52,459 nucleotides of DNA from Roseomonas sp. KE2513 (GTDB taxonomy: Bacteria > Pseudomonadota > Alphaproteobacteria > Acetobacterales > Acetobacteraceae), in the NCBI RefSeq assembly GCF_016107305.1, contig NZ_RCVR01000032.1:1-52459 (forward strand), given 5' to 3'. Under the pieces are notes generated by a model. The model saw only the letters and a list, made by a program, of their open reading frames with translations, made no database searches and was not told the origin of the DNA. Below are positions 34,390 to 43,332 of the stretch, piece after piece. The first letter of the stretch is position 1. Every line of letters starts with the position of its first letter. Position numbers and translations under genes: made by a program.

Positions 34390-34592
34390 CTTCTCTTCTC
34401 CGTGTGAATGCTGGCGATTTTTTTTCGCCGTGCCGAGTAGATAACGCTCCTACCTCCAGTTTTCATCGAACCCAAATATTTTGATTTGTGTATTTGGAAT
34501 TTTATCTCAACTGAAACTATGGTTTTCTAGTGTATTGCTGGTTCGTAAATACGGGCAGGTTGAGACGCCGGAGTGGAAGGACGGCATCGCCG

Positions 34593-35165
34593 TCAGCGCG
34601 GCGGTTGGCGTGCCTCCATGTCGGCCAGGCACCGCCTGAGAGCTGGCCTCGTCTGCGCCAAGCCCGTCGCCTTGAGCGGCCAGACGCCGCGACCCGGCAG
34701 GATCAGCTCCACCGAGGAAGCATGCGAGAGCAGGGCGATAAGACGGTCGCGGTCCGCAGCGTCGGCGGCGAGGACGCCGCGCGCCATGAGGAAGCCGTTC
34801 GGTAGCTGCCGCACAAGGTCGACCTCAACGATCCCACGAGTTTGGTCGATACCAAGCGTCAGCTCGCTCCCGGCACTCAGGCCACCCATGACCGCTCCCT
34901 CGACGAACAGGAACAGGACGCTCTCGTCGCCCCGCATTTGGAACGAGACGCTGCGGCCCAGGCCATCCGCCGGGTCGGTCCACGTTGTGGTCCAACCGCA
35001 CCAGCTATCGCCGCGCTCCCCGAGGTAGCGGGTCACGCTCCAGGCGCCTGCGCGTTCGGTCCAGGCGACGTCCGCCACGGCCGGGCCAACCAGGGCTAAC
35101 GACGTGGGCAGGCACAACAGGATGGCAGCTCTTGCCTGCCATCCCTGCCACCACTTTCTCGGCAT
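34593..35165 (-). CDS. Secreted protein of unknown function
   Basis: 190 aa from the ATG at 35165, which opens a signal sequence (RAAILLCLPTSLALVGPAVA). The mature protein begins DVAWTERAGAWSVTRYLGE, has two cysteines (SWCGWTTTW and LRRCLADM) and a middle FLFVEGAVMGGLSAGSELTL; the general layout is like small periplasmic proteins of the invasion-associated type, but I cannot assign it. The downstream end of the czc/two-component run. Confidence 0.6.
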   Translation of the reverse strand: MPRKWWQGWQARAAILLCLPTSLALVGPAVADVAWTERAGAWSVTRYLGERGDSWCGWTTTWTDPADGLGRSVSFQMRGDESVLFLFVEGAVMGGLSAGSELTLGIDQTRGIVEVDLVRQLPNGFLMARGVLAADAADRDRLIALLSHASSVELILPGRGVWPLKATGLAQTRPALRRCLADMEARQPPR

Positions 35166-35265
35166 GCGCGTACAATCCTCCCAGGCTTGTCCCTGTGCCT
35201 CCTCCTTTGCGTCATCGGCGCGGAGCAGGTGCCGAAACCGGCATCCGCTCCGCAGCAGTGCCTGC

Positions 35266-35895
35266 CTATCGCCGGGAGGGAGGTGTGAGTTCCGTGACCC
35301 GCCAGGGGCGGGCGGTCCACATGGCGGTGGAACTCGTAGCGCTCTGTGCAAGGGTAGCACCCGTCTCCTTGTCGATCGTGTAGGTTGAATTCAGCACGAA
35401 GGACGAGTCCAGCATGCTTCTCAGGGTACCCTCCACCACCCAGGCTGGACGCTCCTCGCTCTCCGTCTGGAACCTAGTCTCGCCAACCACGCGGAAGCTC
35501 TCCTCGAAGGGGACGGGCTGCAGGTCGGGCCGCATCGTCTGGTTGACGAGCTGGTACCGGGCCGTGGACGAGCGGCCCGGCGCCAGCGGGAACAGAGAGG
35601 CCAGAGCCTGGCGGCGGACGCCCTCGTTCATGGGATGCGTGGTCAGGAGGCCGCCGAGGGCGCGGGAGGTTCCCTGTTGCGTACGGACCAGGCAGACGGC
35701 CGGATCATTCGGATCGGCTCCAGCGTAGCGGACGCGGCTGCCGTCATCGCGTACCGCAACAGTCCCGGCGGGCGGGCAGACGACGCCGCTCAACGCCGTC
35801 GTCGCCGGCGGTGCCGAGGCCAGCTGCCCGCCGGAGCAGGCAGCCAGGGCCAAGGAGGCACCGACAAGCGCGAAGGGTGTTGTGAACTTCGACAC
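35266..35895 (-). CDS. Putative lipoprotein
   Basis: 209 aa from a GTG at 35895 with GAGGAG seven bases ahead; a longer in-frame ATG start (35940) lacks this. The N-terminus (FALVGASLALAACSGGQ) has a lipobox LAAC. The mature part has VCPPAGTVAVRDDGSRVRY and a C-terminal half resembling beta-sheet repeats. No family recognised. It is 138 bp downstream of the histidine kinase gene. Confidence 0.65.
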   Translation of the reverse strand: MSKFTTPFALVGASLALAACSGGQLASAPPATTALSGVVCPPAGTVAVRDDGSRVRYAGADPNDPAVCLVRTQQGTSRALGGLLTTHPMNEGVRRQALASLFPLAPGRSSTARYQLVNQTMRPDLQPVPFEESFRVVGETRFQTESEERPAWVVEGTLRSMLDSSFVLNSTYTIDKETGATLAQSATSSTAMWTARPWRVTELTPPSRR

Positions 35896-36033
35896 GGGAA
35901 GTCTCCTCGGGGTGATGTTGCGCCTCCGATTGTGCGGCACCCATATGCACGAACAACGAGAATTAGTTCACGTCAGCACAGCAGAAACAACACGATGAAG
36001 CCTGGAAACAGCCAGCAACAATTCGGAAACGTA

Positions 36034-37395
36034 TTACTTGATTTTCGCCGTCTGTACCGGCGTTGGATTCCTCGCCGGGAGACGAATAGTGGCGACGGTT
36101 CCCCGGCCAGGCTCGCTCATGATCTCGAGGCTTCCGCCATGCGATTCGGCGATGGCCCGGGCGGTGGCCAGGCCGAGGCCGCTGCCGCCGCCGCTGCTTC
36201 GCGCACGGTCGCCCCGGAAGAAAGGCTCGGTCACGCGGGGGAGGTCCGCTGCGGAGATGCCGGGACCGTGGTCGCCGACGCGGATAACGGCCTCGCCCGG
36301 CGTCGATTCCACCTCCACCCAGGGCCGCTCGCCATGTCGGAGAGCGTTGGTGACGAGGTTCGTGACGGCCCGCTTCAGGGCAACGCGACGCACGGTCGCG
36401 ACGGCCCGCCTGTCCATCCCACGCTCCTCGACGGCATGCCCGGCATCGGCGATCTCGTCGGTAATGCTGTGGAGCAGGGCGGCGATGGCCAGGGGACGCG
36501 CGACCTCAGTGCCATCCCCGCCGCGCAGGTAGGCCAGGACGTCTGAGACCATCGTCTCCATCTCGGCCAGGTCGCGGCGGAGCGGCTCGCGCGCCTCAGG
36601 CGGGAGGTCGTCGGCCCGGAGGCTCATGCGCGTGATCGGTGACATGAGGTCGTGCGAGAGCGCTCCCAGGGCAAGCGTGCGCTGACGGAAGGCATCCCGT
36701 GTCCGCCCGGCCATCCCGTTCAGCGCCTCGGCGAGCTGCCGCACCTCGCGCGGCCCCCTCGCCTCCAGAGCTTCTGCCTCGCCCGCGGGGTCCATCCGGG
36801 AAACGGCACCCGCCAGTGCCGAGACAGGCGCCGCGACGGCGCGGGCGGCCAGCCCGACCGCGACGAGTAGCGCCAGGCCGAAAGCGGCCGCGTAGAGGTA
36901 TAGCGCCTTCAGCTCCGCCGAGAGCAGGTCGAATGTCCTCATCTCGATGTCGAGGCGCGATCCATCGGACAGGCGCGCGGACGCGGCGATGCCGATGAGG
37001 TGCCCGTTGGCGGGATCGACCCGCCCTGCTTCGATCCGGAAATCCCTAGCGACGGCGACCAGGGCCTGGGTGCGCTCAGAGATCCGTTGGGCGGCTGCGT
37101 TCAGCGTGCCATCTGCGACTGGAACCTGCTCGGCCGAGTGGCTGATTTCGAGGCCCGGCCGGGAGATCGCCCGCGCGATGCTGTCCTGGGCATCGCGCGG
37201 GGCTGCGGCGATTGAATCGAGGAGTGTCGCCAGCCGCTGCGACAAGAGCTCCTCCGTGCTCCAGTCGACGGCGTGGCGGAGGAGGTAGTCGTGGACGCCC
37301 ACCATTGCGGCGAAAAGAACCACGAAGCCGAGCAGGAGGGCTGCGACCGTTCGGGTCGCGAGCGTCTCGGGAAGGAGCCCCCTCAGCCGGTCCAT
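36034..37395 (-). CDS. Sensor histidine kinase, metal-type two-component system
   Basis: 453 aa. An N-terminal helix (VAALLLGFVVLFAAMVGV), a periplasmic sensor of about 130 residues, a second helix (LYLYAAAFGLALLVAVGLAA), HAMP (PVSALAGAVSRMD), then LGALSHDLMSPITRMSLRAD with phospho-acceptor His248, and the ATPase boxes NLVTNALRHG, GDHGPGI and GGGSGLGLATARAIAESHGG. Overlaps the response regulator by 13 bp. The sensor has no obvious metal cluster. Position below CzcCBA suggests control of that system. Confidence 0.9.
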   Translation of the reverse strand: MDRLRGLLPETLATRTVAALLLGFVVLFAAMVGVHDYLLRHAVDWSTEELLSQRLATLLDSIAAAPRDAQDSIARAISRPGLEISHSAEQVPVADGTLNAAAQRISERTQALVAVARDFRIEAGRVDPANGHLIGIAASARLSDGSRLDIEMRTFDLLSAELKALYLYAAAFGLALLVAVGLAARAVAAPVSALAGAVSRMDPAGEAEALEARGPREVRQLAEALNGMAGRTRDAFRQRTLALGALSHDLMSPITRMSLRADDLPPEAREPLRRDLAEMETMVSDVLAYLRGGDGTEVARPLAIAALLHSITDEIADAGHAVEERGMDRRAVATVRRVALKRAVTNLVTNALRHGERPWVEVESTPGEAVIRVGDHGPGISAADLPRVTEPFFRGDRARSSGGGSGLGLATARAIAESHGGSLEIMSEPGRGTVATIRLPARNPTPVQTAKIK

Positions 37396-38189
37396 TCGAC
37401 CGGGCTCGTGAACATGTACCCGACGTTCCTGACCGTCTTGATAAGGGATGGGCGTGCTTCAGCGCCGGGCAAGGAATCCAGCTTGGACCGCAGGCGGCTG
37501 ACCTGGACGTCCATGGAGCGGCCGAGGCCGCCATAGGGGCGGTTCCGGGCGAGGTCGAGGAGCTGATCACGGGTGAGAATGCGCTGGGGCCGCTCCACAA
37601 AGACCAACAGCACGTCGTACTCGCCTCCTGTCAGGTCGACGCCCACGCCGTCGGGTTGGGACAGCTCCCGGCGCCTCGTGTCGAGCGACCAGCCCACGAA
37701 GTGCGCGACCTCGCGCCTGGGTGTCGCTCCATGTCCATCCCTACCGTCGGTCCGCCGGAGCAAGGCCCGTATCCGGGCGACCAGCTCGCGTGGCTCCGGC
37801 GGCTTTACGATAAAGTCGTCGGCCCCGAGTTCCAGCCCTGTCACGCGATGCGACGTCTCTCCGAGGGCGGTCAGCATGATGATGGGCACATCGCCATGGG
37901 CACGCAGTTCGCGACAGATCTCGAATCCGGACCTACCGGGGAGCATCACGTCCAGCAGGACGAGGTCCACAGGCGCCGAGACAAGCAGCCGCTCCATCTC
38001 GAGGCTGTCTCGCGCCCCACTGGCGCGGAAGCCGCTGCGGCGGAGATGCGACAGAAGGAGCTTGCGCATCTCCTCGTCATCCTCGACCACAAGGACGTGG
38101 CGCCCCTCGCCAGACAGGGGCAGTTCCGCCGGGAACGGGCCGCCATGCGGGGGCTCGCTCGCCGCGCCGCCAAGGTTCCTCTCGTTCAC
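37383..38189 (-). CDS. OmpR-family response regulator
   Basis: 268 aa from a GTG at 38189, which has GGAGG six bases ahead; longer in-frame starts lack this. Receiver domain HVLVVEDDEEMRKLLL (Asp37/38) with phospho-acceptor Asp80 in LVLLDVMLPG and the Lys in DDFIVKPPEP; winged-helix output domain with LTGGEYDVLLVFVERP and GRSMDVQVSRLRSKLD. It is 13 bp overlapped with the kinase and follows the 124-aa periplasmic protein gene. Confidence 0.92.
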   Translation of the reverse strand: MNERNLGGAASEPPHGGPFPAELPLSGEGRHVLVVEDDEEMRKLLLSHLRRSGFRASGARDSLEMERLLVSAPVDLVLLDVMLPGRSGFEICRELRAHGDVPIIMLTALGETSHRVTGLELGADDFIVKPPEPRELVARIRALLRRTDGRDGHGATPRREVAHFVGWSLDTRRRELSQPDGVGVDLTGGEYDVLLVFVERPQRILTRDQLLDLARNRPYGGLGRSMDVQVSRLRSKLDSLPGAEARPSLIKTVRNVGYMFTSPVEWTG

Positions 38190-38372
38190 GCGCCGCCTCC
38201 GGGCACTTGTTGCCTGGTAGGCATAGCCCGGCTCTGCCGGGGCCACTCCGCGGCCCTGGGATCTCTCGATTGTGTCTGCATCGGACGTTCCCCAATCCTT
38301 CACCGCCACGCGAAGAGGCGTGGCGGCAGGCGCCCGCCCCGGATCGGGCGGGCGATCAAACGGGCTGCGGGC

Positions 38373-38747
38373 TCAGAACCGCGCCTGGCCGCTGCGGCCA
38401 GCGGGGTTCTTGATCTGCAGCGTGATGGACGTTCCACGGGCGACGGGGGTCGCCGCCGTGCCGGACATCGTGTTCTCCGCCCCCGGCGCGAGCTGGACGA
38501 CCTGGCGCGACCCGCCGGAGCCGACCAGGGCTGAGGCCGTGTAGCCTGTCGCGGGAACGGGCTTCCCGGCCTCGTCGTAGAGGTGGATCGTGAGCGCGCG
38601 CTCGGCGGCCAGCAGCTCCGCCTGAACGCCCACCACGTCCTGCATCTTCCCGCCATGCGGGCCCTGCTCGTTGTGACTGTGCGTCTGCGCGAGGGCGGCG
38701 GTGGCGAGCGAAGCGGTCGCGATGGCCGCGAGGATGATTTTACGCAC
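38373..38747 (-). CDS. Small periplasmic protein with His-rich N-terminus
   Basis: 124 aa from a GTG at 38747, opening a signal peptide (MRKIILAAIATASLATAALA). The mature start QTHSHNEQGPHGGKMQDV is a His-rich potential metal site, followed by a compact beta-type domain (ALTIHLYDEAGKPVPATG… and …GQARF). Similar small proteins occur next to metal RND operons and are uncharacterised. It lies between CzcA and the response regulator. Confidence 0.7.
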   Translation of the reverse strand: MRKIILAAIATASLATAALAQTHSHNEQGPHGGKMQDVVGVQAELLAAERALTIHLYDEAGKPVPATGYTASALVGSGGSRQVVQLAPGAENTMSGTAATPVARGTSITLQIKNPAGRSGQARF

Positions 38748-38785
38748 GTGATGATTCCTTTCTGATGGAGGTGGTTCGGTCCGGT

Positions 38786-38806
38786 GGCCCCTGCTCGCGA
38801 GGGGCC
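38786..38806. terminator. Hairpin after czcA
   Basis: GGCCCCT…AGGGGCC with a 7-base loop, 11 bp past the czcA stop (38817, minus strand). It may attenuate rather than fully end transcription, since the downstream genes point the same way. Confidence 0.45.
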
Positions 38807-38816
38807 CCCGGCACAC

Positions 38817-41800
38817 TCACTCGGCCGGGGCGTGACGCCCTCCGGCCGGAACTGGCTCCTCGGCCACCGGCGCCTGCACCTGCCCGAACTTCAGATAGAG
38901 GGCGGGCAGGACCAGCAGGGTGAGCAGGGTCGCGGTAATCAGCCCGCCGATGACCACGGTCGCCAGCGGCTTCTGCACCTCGGCGCCTGCCCCTGTGGCG
39001 ATGGCCATGGGCACGAAGCCCAGCGATGCGACAAGCGCGGTCATGGCCACGGGCCGCAGCCGGGTCATGGCGCCCTGGTAGACCGCGTCCCTCAGGGACA
39101 GGTGTCCCCGAAGGATGAGGTCGTTGATGGAGGTCGCCATCACCAGCCCGTTCAGCACCGCCACGCCCGAGAGCGCGATGAAGCCGACCGCCGCGGGCAC
39201 CGAGAACGGCATGTCTCGCAGCCATAGGGCGAGAAGCCCGCCCGACAGGGCCAGCGGCACGCCGCTGAACACGACGAGGGCGTCTCGCACCGAACCCAGC
39301 GCCGCGTAGAGCAGCACCAGGATCAGCAGGAAGCACGCGGGTACCACGACAGTGAGCCGCTCCCGTGCCTTGGCCAAGTTTTCGAACTGGCCGCCCCAGG
39401 TGATGGTGTAGCCGGGCGGCAGCTGCACCTGCTCCGCGACTTTGGCCTGCGCCTCGGCGACAATGGAGCCGATGTCGCGTCCGCGGGCATTGGCCTGGAT
39501 GACGACCCGGCGCCGTCCCTGCTCGCGGCTGATCTGGTTCGGCCCCTCGACCACGCGCAGGTCCGCCAGCTGCTGGAGCGGCACCGAGTTCGCCGGGCGC
39601 CCGGCTATGGGCGGCAGCGGCACCGGCAGGCTCCGCAGGGTCTCGAAGTTGCCCCGCAGGTTGTCGGGCAGCCGCACCACGATCGCGAAGCGACGGTCTC
39701 CCTCGTAGACCATGCCTGCTTCGCGTCCGCCGACTGCGGTCGCCACCACGGCCTGCACATCAGCAACGCTCAATCCGCGGCGGGCGACCTCCGTACGGTT
39801 CACGGTGATCTCCAGGAAAGGCAAGCCGGTCGCCTGCTCCACCTTGACGTCCTCCGCGCCTTCGATACCGTTCAGGATGGTCGAAATCTGCGCGGCGACC
39901 TGCAACATGGGGCCGTACTCGTCGCCGAAGACCTTCACCGCCAGGTCGCCGCGCACGCCTGCCAGCAACTCGTTAAAGCGCATCTGGATGGGCTGGCTGA
40001 ACTCCAGCACGTTGCCCGGGATGCCCGCGATGGATTGCTCGATGCGCTGGACCAACTCGGCCTTGGGAAGGGACGGGTCAGCCCACTGGTCGCGCGGCTT
40101 GAGGATGATGAAAGTGTCGGACGCGTTCGGCGGCATCGGGTCGGAGGCGACCTCGGCCGTGCCGGTCTTGGAGTAGATGACCTGCACCTCCGGGATCCGC
40201 GAGATGCGGCGCTCCAGCACGGACTGCATCGCCTGGGACTGCTGGAGCGAGGTGCTGGGGATGCGGAGCGCCTGCATGGAGAGGTTGCCCTCGTCCAGCG
40301 TCGGGATGAACTCCTGGCCCAGGCGGGCGAACAGGCTGAGGGACCCGGCGAACAGCAGCGCTCCCACGACGATGACCAGCACCGGCGCGCGCAGGGCGCC
40401 CCCGAGTGCGGGCGCGTAGAGGCGCTTGAGGCCCCTGACGATCCAAACATCCTTCTCCTGCACCCGCCCGCTGATCCAGATGGCGATGAGGGCCGGGACC
40501 AGGGTCAGGGAGAGCACGAAGGCGAAGAGGAGCGCGATAATGACGGTCAGCGCCATCGGCACGAACATCTTGCCCTCGACCCCGGTGAAGGTCAGCAGCG
40601 GCGCGTAGACGAGGATGATGATGGCCTGACCGTAGAGCGAAGGCCGGATCATTTCCCTGGCGCTCTCGGCCACGGTCTGGAGGCGCTCCTCCAACGTGAG
40701 CAGGCGCCCCTTCTCGTGCTGGCGCTCCGCCAGGTGCCGCAGGCTGTTCTCGGTGATGATGACGGCGCCGTCGACGATAAGGCCGAAGTCCAGCGCACCG
40801 AGCGACATCAGGTTGGCCGAGATGCCGCCCCGGACCATCCCGAAAGCGGTCAGCAGCATGGTCACCGGGATGACCACGGCCGTGATGATCGCCGCCCGGA
40901 TATTGCCGAGCATCAGGAACAGGATGACGACGACGAGGAGCGCGCCCTCGCTGAGGTTCTTGGCCACGGTCTTGATGGTGGCGTCCACGAGGATGCCGCG
41001 GTCCAGCACGGTGGTCGCCTCGATGCCGCGCGGCAGGGTACGAGCCAGCTCGGTGACCTTGGCGTGGACGGCCTCGGCGACGAGGCGGGAGTTCTCGCGG
41101 ATGAGCATGAGGGCGGTCCCGACCACCATCTCCTGCCCGTTGCCGCTGGCGCTGCCCGTGCGCTGCGCCTGGCCGATGGTCACCCGGCTGACGTCCCGCA
41201 GAAGGATCGGCACGCCCTCCCGTGTGGCGACCACCACCTGCTCCAGCTCGGCGACGCTCGTCACGCGGCCGGCAGAGCGGACCACGAGGCCTTCGCCGCC
41301 CCGCTCCACATAACCCGCGCCGGTCGAGACGTTGTTGCGCTCGATGGCCGTGCTGAGGTCCGAGAAGCTCAGGCCTAGCGCGATGAGCCGGGCGGTGTCG
41401 GGCTGGACCACGTACTGCTTGGTGTAGCCGCCGATGGCGTCCACGCCCGCGATGCCCGGCACGTTCCGCACCTGCGGCCGGATGATCCAGTCCTGAACCG
41501 TACGAAGATAGGTCGCACGGTCGGCCTCGGTGGTGAGGCGCTCCTTCTCGGGCGTGAGATAGCTGCCGTCCGCCTGCCAGCCCGGCTGCCCGTCCGGCAC
41601 GACGTCGCCCGGCTTGCGGGGTGCGAAGTTCACCGTCCACATGGTGACCTCGCCCAGGCCGGTGGAGACCGGGCCAAGGCGCGGCTCCACCCCTTCCGGC
41701 ATGGCTTCGCGCGCCTCGATCAGGCGCTCCAGCACCTGCTGGCGAGCGAAGTAGATGTCGGTGCTCTCGCTAAAGACAGCGGTCACCTGGCTGAAGCCGT

Positions 41801-42062
41801 TGCGGGACATGGAGCGGGTGCTCTCCAGGCCCGGGATGCCCGCGAGCGCCGTCTCAATCGGGAAGCTGACCTGCTTCTCGATCTCGTAGGGCGAGAGTGA
41901 GGGCGCCAACGTGTTGATCTGAGCCTGGTTGTTGGTGATGTCCGGCGTGGCGTCGATGGGCAGGCGGGCGACTGACCACGCGCCGATGCAGGCCGCGATG
42001 ACGGCCAGCAGCACGACGGTCCAGCGGTTGCGGACGGAGAAGTCGAGGATAGGGCCGATCAT
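38817..42062 (-). CDS. czcA: CzcA-type Co/Zn/Cd RND efflux pump
   Basis: 1081 aa starting at the ATG at 42062 (MIGPILDFSVRNRWTVVLL); the open frame extending into czcB is not used. Typical CzcA segments: DATPDITNNQAQINTLAPSL, ESTDIYFARQQVLERL, and FSQPIQMRFNELLAGVRGDL. The methionine triad of CusA is absent, which supports a divalent-ion substrate and distinguishes it from the pump at 1.7-4.8 kb. Last subunit of the czcC-czcB-czcA set. Confidence 0.93.
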   Translation of the reverse strand: MIGPILDFSVRNRWTVVLLAVIAACIGAWSVARLPIDATPDITNNQAQINTLAPSLSPYEIEKQVSFPIETALAGIPGLESTRSMSRNGFSQVTAVFSESTDIYFARQQVLERLIEAREAMPEGVEPRLGPVSTGLGEVTMWTVNFAPRKPGDVVPDGQPGWQADGSYLTPEKERLTTEADRATYLRTVQDWIIRPQVRNVPGIAGVDAIGGYTKQYVVQPDTARLIALGLSFSDLSTAIERNNVSTGAGYVERGGEGLVVRSAGRVTSVAELEQVVVATREGVPILLRDVSRVTIGQAQRTGSASGNGQEMVVGTALMLIRENSRLVAEAVHAKVTELARTLPRGIEATTVLDRGILVDATIKTVAKNLSEGALLVVVILFLMLGNIRAAIITAVVIPVTMLLTAFGMVRGGISANLMSLGALDFGLIVDGAVIITENSLRHLAERQHEKGRLLTLEERLQTVAESAREMIRPSLYGQAIIILVYAPLLTFTGVEGKMFVPMALTVIIALLFAFVLSLTLVPALIAIWISGRVQEKDVWIVRGLKRLYAPALGGALRAPVLVIVVGALLFAGSLSLFARLGQEFIPTLDEGNLSMQALRIPSTSLQQSQAMQSVLERRISRIPEVQVIYSKTGTAEVASDPMPPNASDTFIILKPRDQWADPSLPKAELVQRIEQSIAGIPGNVLEFSQPIQMRFNELLAGVRGDLAVKVFGDEYGPMLQVAAQISTILNGIEGAEDVKVEQATGLPFLEITVNRTEVARRGLSVADVQAVVATAVGGREAGMVYEGDRRFAIVVRLPDNLRGNFETLRSLPVPLPPIAGRPANSVPLQQLADLRVVEGPNQISREQGRRRVVIQANARGRDIGSIVAEAQAKVAEQVQLPPGYTITWGGQFENLAKARERLTVVVPACFLLILVLLYAALGSVRDALVVFSGVPLALSGGLLALWLRDMPFSVPAAVGFIALSGVAVLNGLVMATSINDLILRGHLSLRDAVYQGAMTRLRPVAMTALVASLGFVPMAIATGAGAEVQKPLATVVIGGLITATLLTLLVLPALYLKFGQVQAPVAEEPVPAGGRHAPAE

Positions 42063-42075
42063 GTCAGGTCGCTCC

Positions 42076-43332
42076 TCAGTGACCGTGCCCGGCTTCGGAC
42101 TTGCTCGTCTCCGCGCGGAGCGAAAAGGCGTTGGCCACCGCGATCTCCGCTCCGGCGTCCAGCCCGAAGATGATTTCGTAGCCGTTGGCGTCCTCGCGTC
42201 CGACCTCGACCTCGCGCAGCTCAAAACCCTCGTCATTGCGGACGAAGACGACCTTCTTGCCCTCGACCTCCTGAATGGCGTCGCGGGGAACAAGCACGTC
42301 CACCCGCTGCTCGGCGGTGGAGAGGTGGGCGGTCACGAACCCGCCCGGGCGCCACGCGCCGTCCCCGTTCGGGATCTCGGCCACCGCCCGGGCGGAGCGG
42401 GTTTCGGGATCCAGGACCGGGCTGAGGAAGACGATCTTGCCCTCGGTCCGGGTGTCCCCCTCGCCGGTGACGAGCACCGTCTGGCCCTGCCGCGCCATGG
42501 GCACGTTCCGCGGCGGGACCGTTATCTCGACCCAGAGGACGGACAGGTCGGCCACCGCGAAGACCTCGGCGTCGGCGGCCACAGAGGCCCCCAGCACAGC
42601 GTTGCGGGCGGTAATCCGCCCGGCCATGGGCGCCCGCAGCTCCAGGCGCCGGAGGGTGGCGGCGGGCTGGCGGGCCAGGGCGGCGACCTCCGCCTCGGAC
42701 AGCCCGAGGGCGGCCAGCCGGGCTCGCCCGAGGTCGACCTTGATGCGGGCCTCCTCGGCCGTGGTGCGGGCCTGAAGGAAATCCTGCTCAGCCGAGATCC
42801 GCTGCCGCCAGAGGCGGGTCTCACGGGCCAGGGTGGTCTCGGCCAGGGCGGCGGTTCGCGTCGCCGCCAGGAACTCGCCCTTGGCGTCCGCCACCTCCCG
42901 GCTCTCGAGCACGGCCAGCACGTCGCCCCGGGCGACCTCCTCGCCCAGGGTCTTCCGGACCTCGGCGACGATGCCGCCGAGACGGGCAGTCACGCGCGCC
43001 TGACGGTCCTGGCTGGCGGCCAGTACGCCGGGAACGGCGGCGCGGGTCACCAGCACGCCCGGAGCGACCGCAGCCACGCGGATCCCGGCAGCCTCAACCT
43101 GCTCGGCCGTCATTTTGATGTGGCCTTCCTCATTGTGGGACTCGCCTCCGGCACCGCCGGGGTTACCGGCTCTGGGCGCGGCAGCCGGTGCAGGCGCTGC
43201 CGCCGGTGCAGCCCTGGCGGGCGTGGATGCCATTCCCAGCAGGCTGCGGCCGGTCTCGGGGATGGCGGGGAAGGCCATGGCCAGGGCGAAGCCGCCGACA
43301 GCGGCTCCTGCCATGAGAATGATGCGGAGCAT
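42076..43332 (-). CDS. czcB: CzcB-like RND periplasmic adaptor
   Basis: 418 aa. N-terminal signal/anchor helix (IILMAGAAVGGFALAMAF), Ala/Pro linker, then a short His-containing segment GGESHNEEGHIKMTAEQ, lipoyl domain (VTARLGGIVAEVRKTLGEEV), long alpha-hairpin (AEQDFLQARTTAEEARIKVD) and beta-barrel (LSVLWVEITVPPRN). The C-terminus ends in SEAGHGH. Its start overlaps the czcC stop (ATGA) and its end is 13 bp from czcA. Confidence 0.92.
   Translation of the reverse strand: MLRIILMAGAAVGGFALAMAFPAIPETGRSLLGMASTPARAAPAAAPAPAAAPRAGNPGGAGGESHNEEGHIKMTAEQVEAAGIRVAAVAPGVLVTRAAVPGVLAASQDRQARVTARLGGIVAEVRKTLGEEVARGDVLAVLESREVADAKGEFLAATRTAALAETTLARETRLWRQRISAEQDFLQARTTAEEARIKVDLGRARLAALGLSEAEVAALARQPAATLRRLELRAPMAGRITARNAVLGASVAADAEVFAVADLSVLWVEITVPPRNVPMARQGQTVLVTGEGDTRTEGKIVFLSPVLDPETRSARAVAEIPNGDGAWRPGGFVTAHLSTAEQRVDVLVPRDAIQEVEGKKVVFVRNDEGFELREVEVGREDANGYEIIFGLDAGAEIAVANAFSLRAETSKSEAGHGH

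Noticed and set aside
40035-41378. Long plus-strand frame inside the czcA region
   Set aside because: High-GC antisense shadow with His/Asp/Gly-rich nonsense composition; czcA on the minus strand explains the region.
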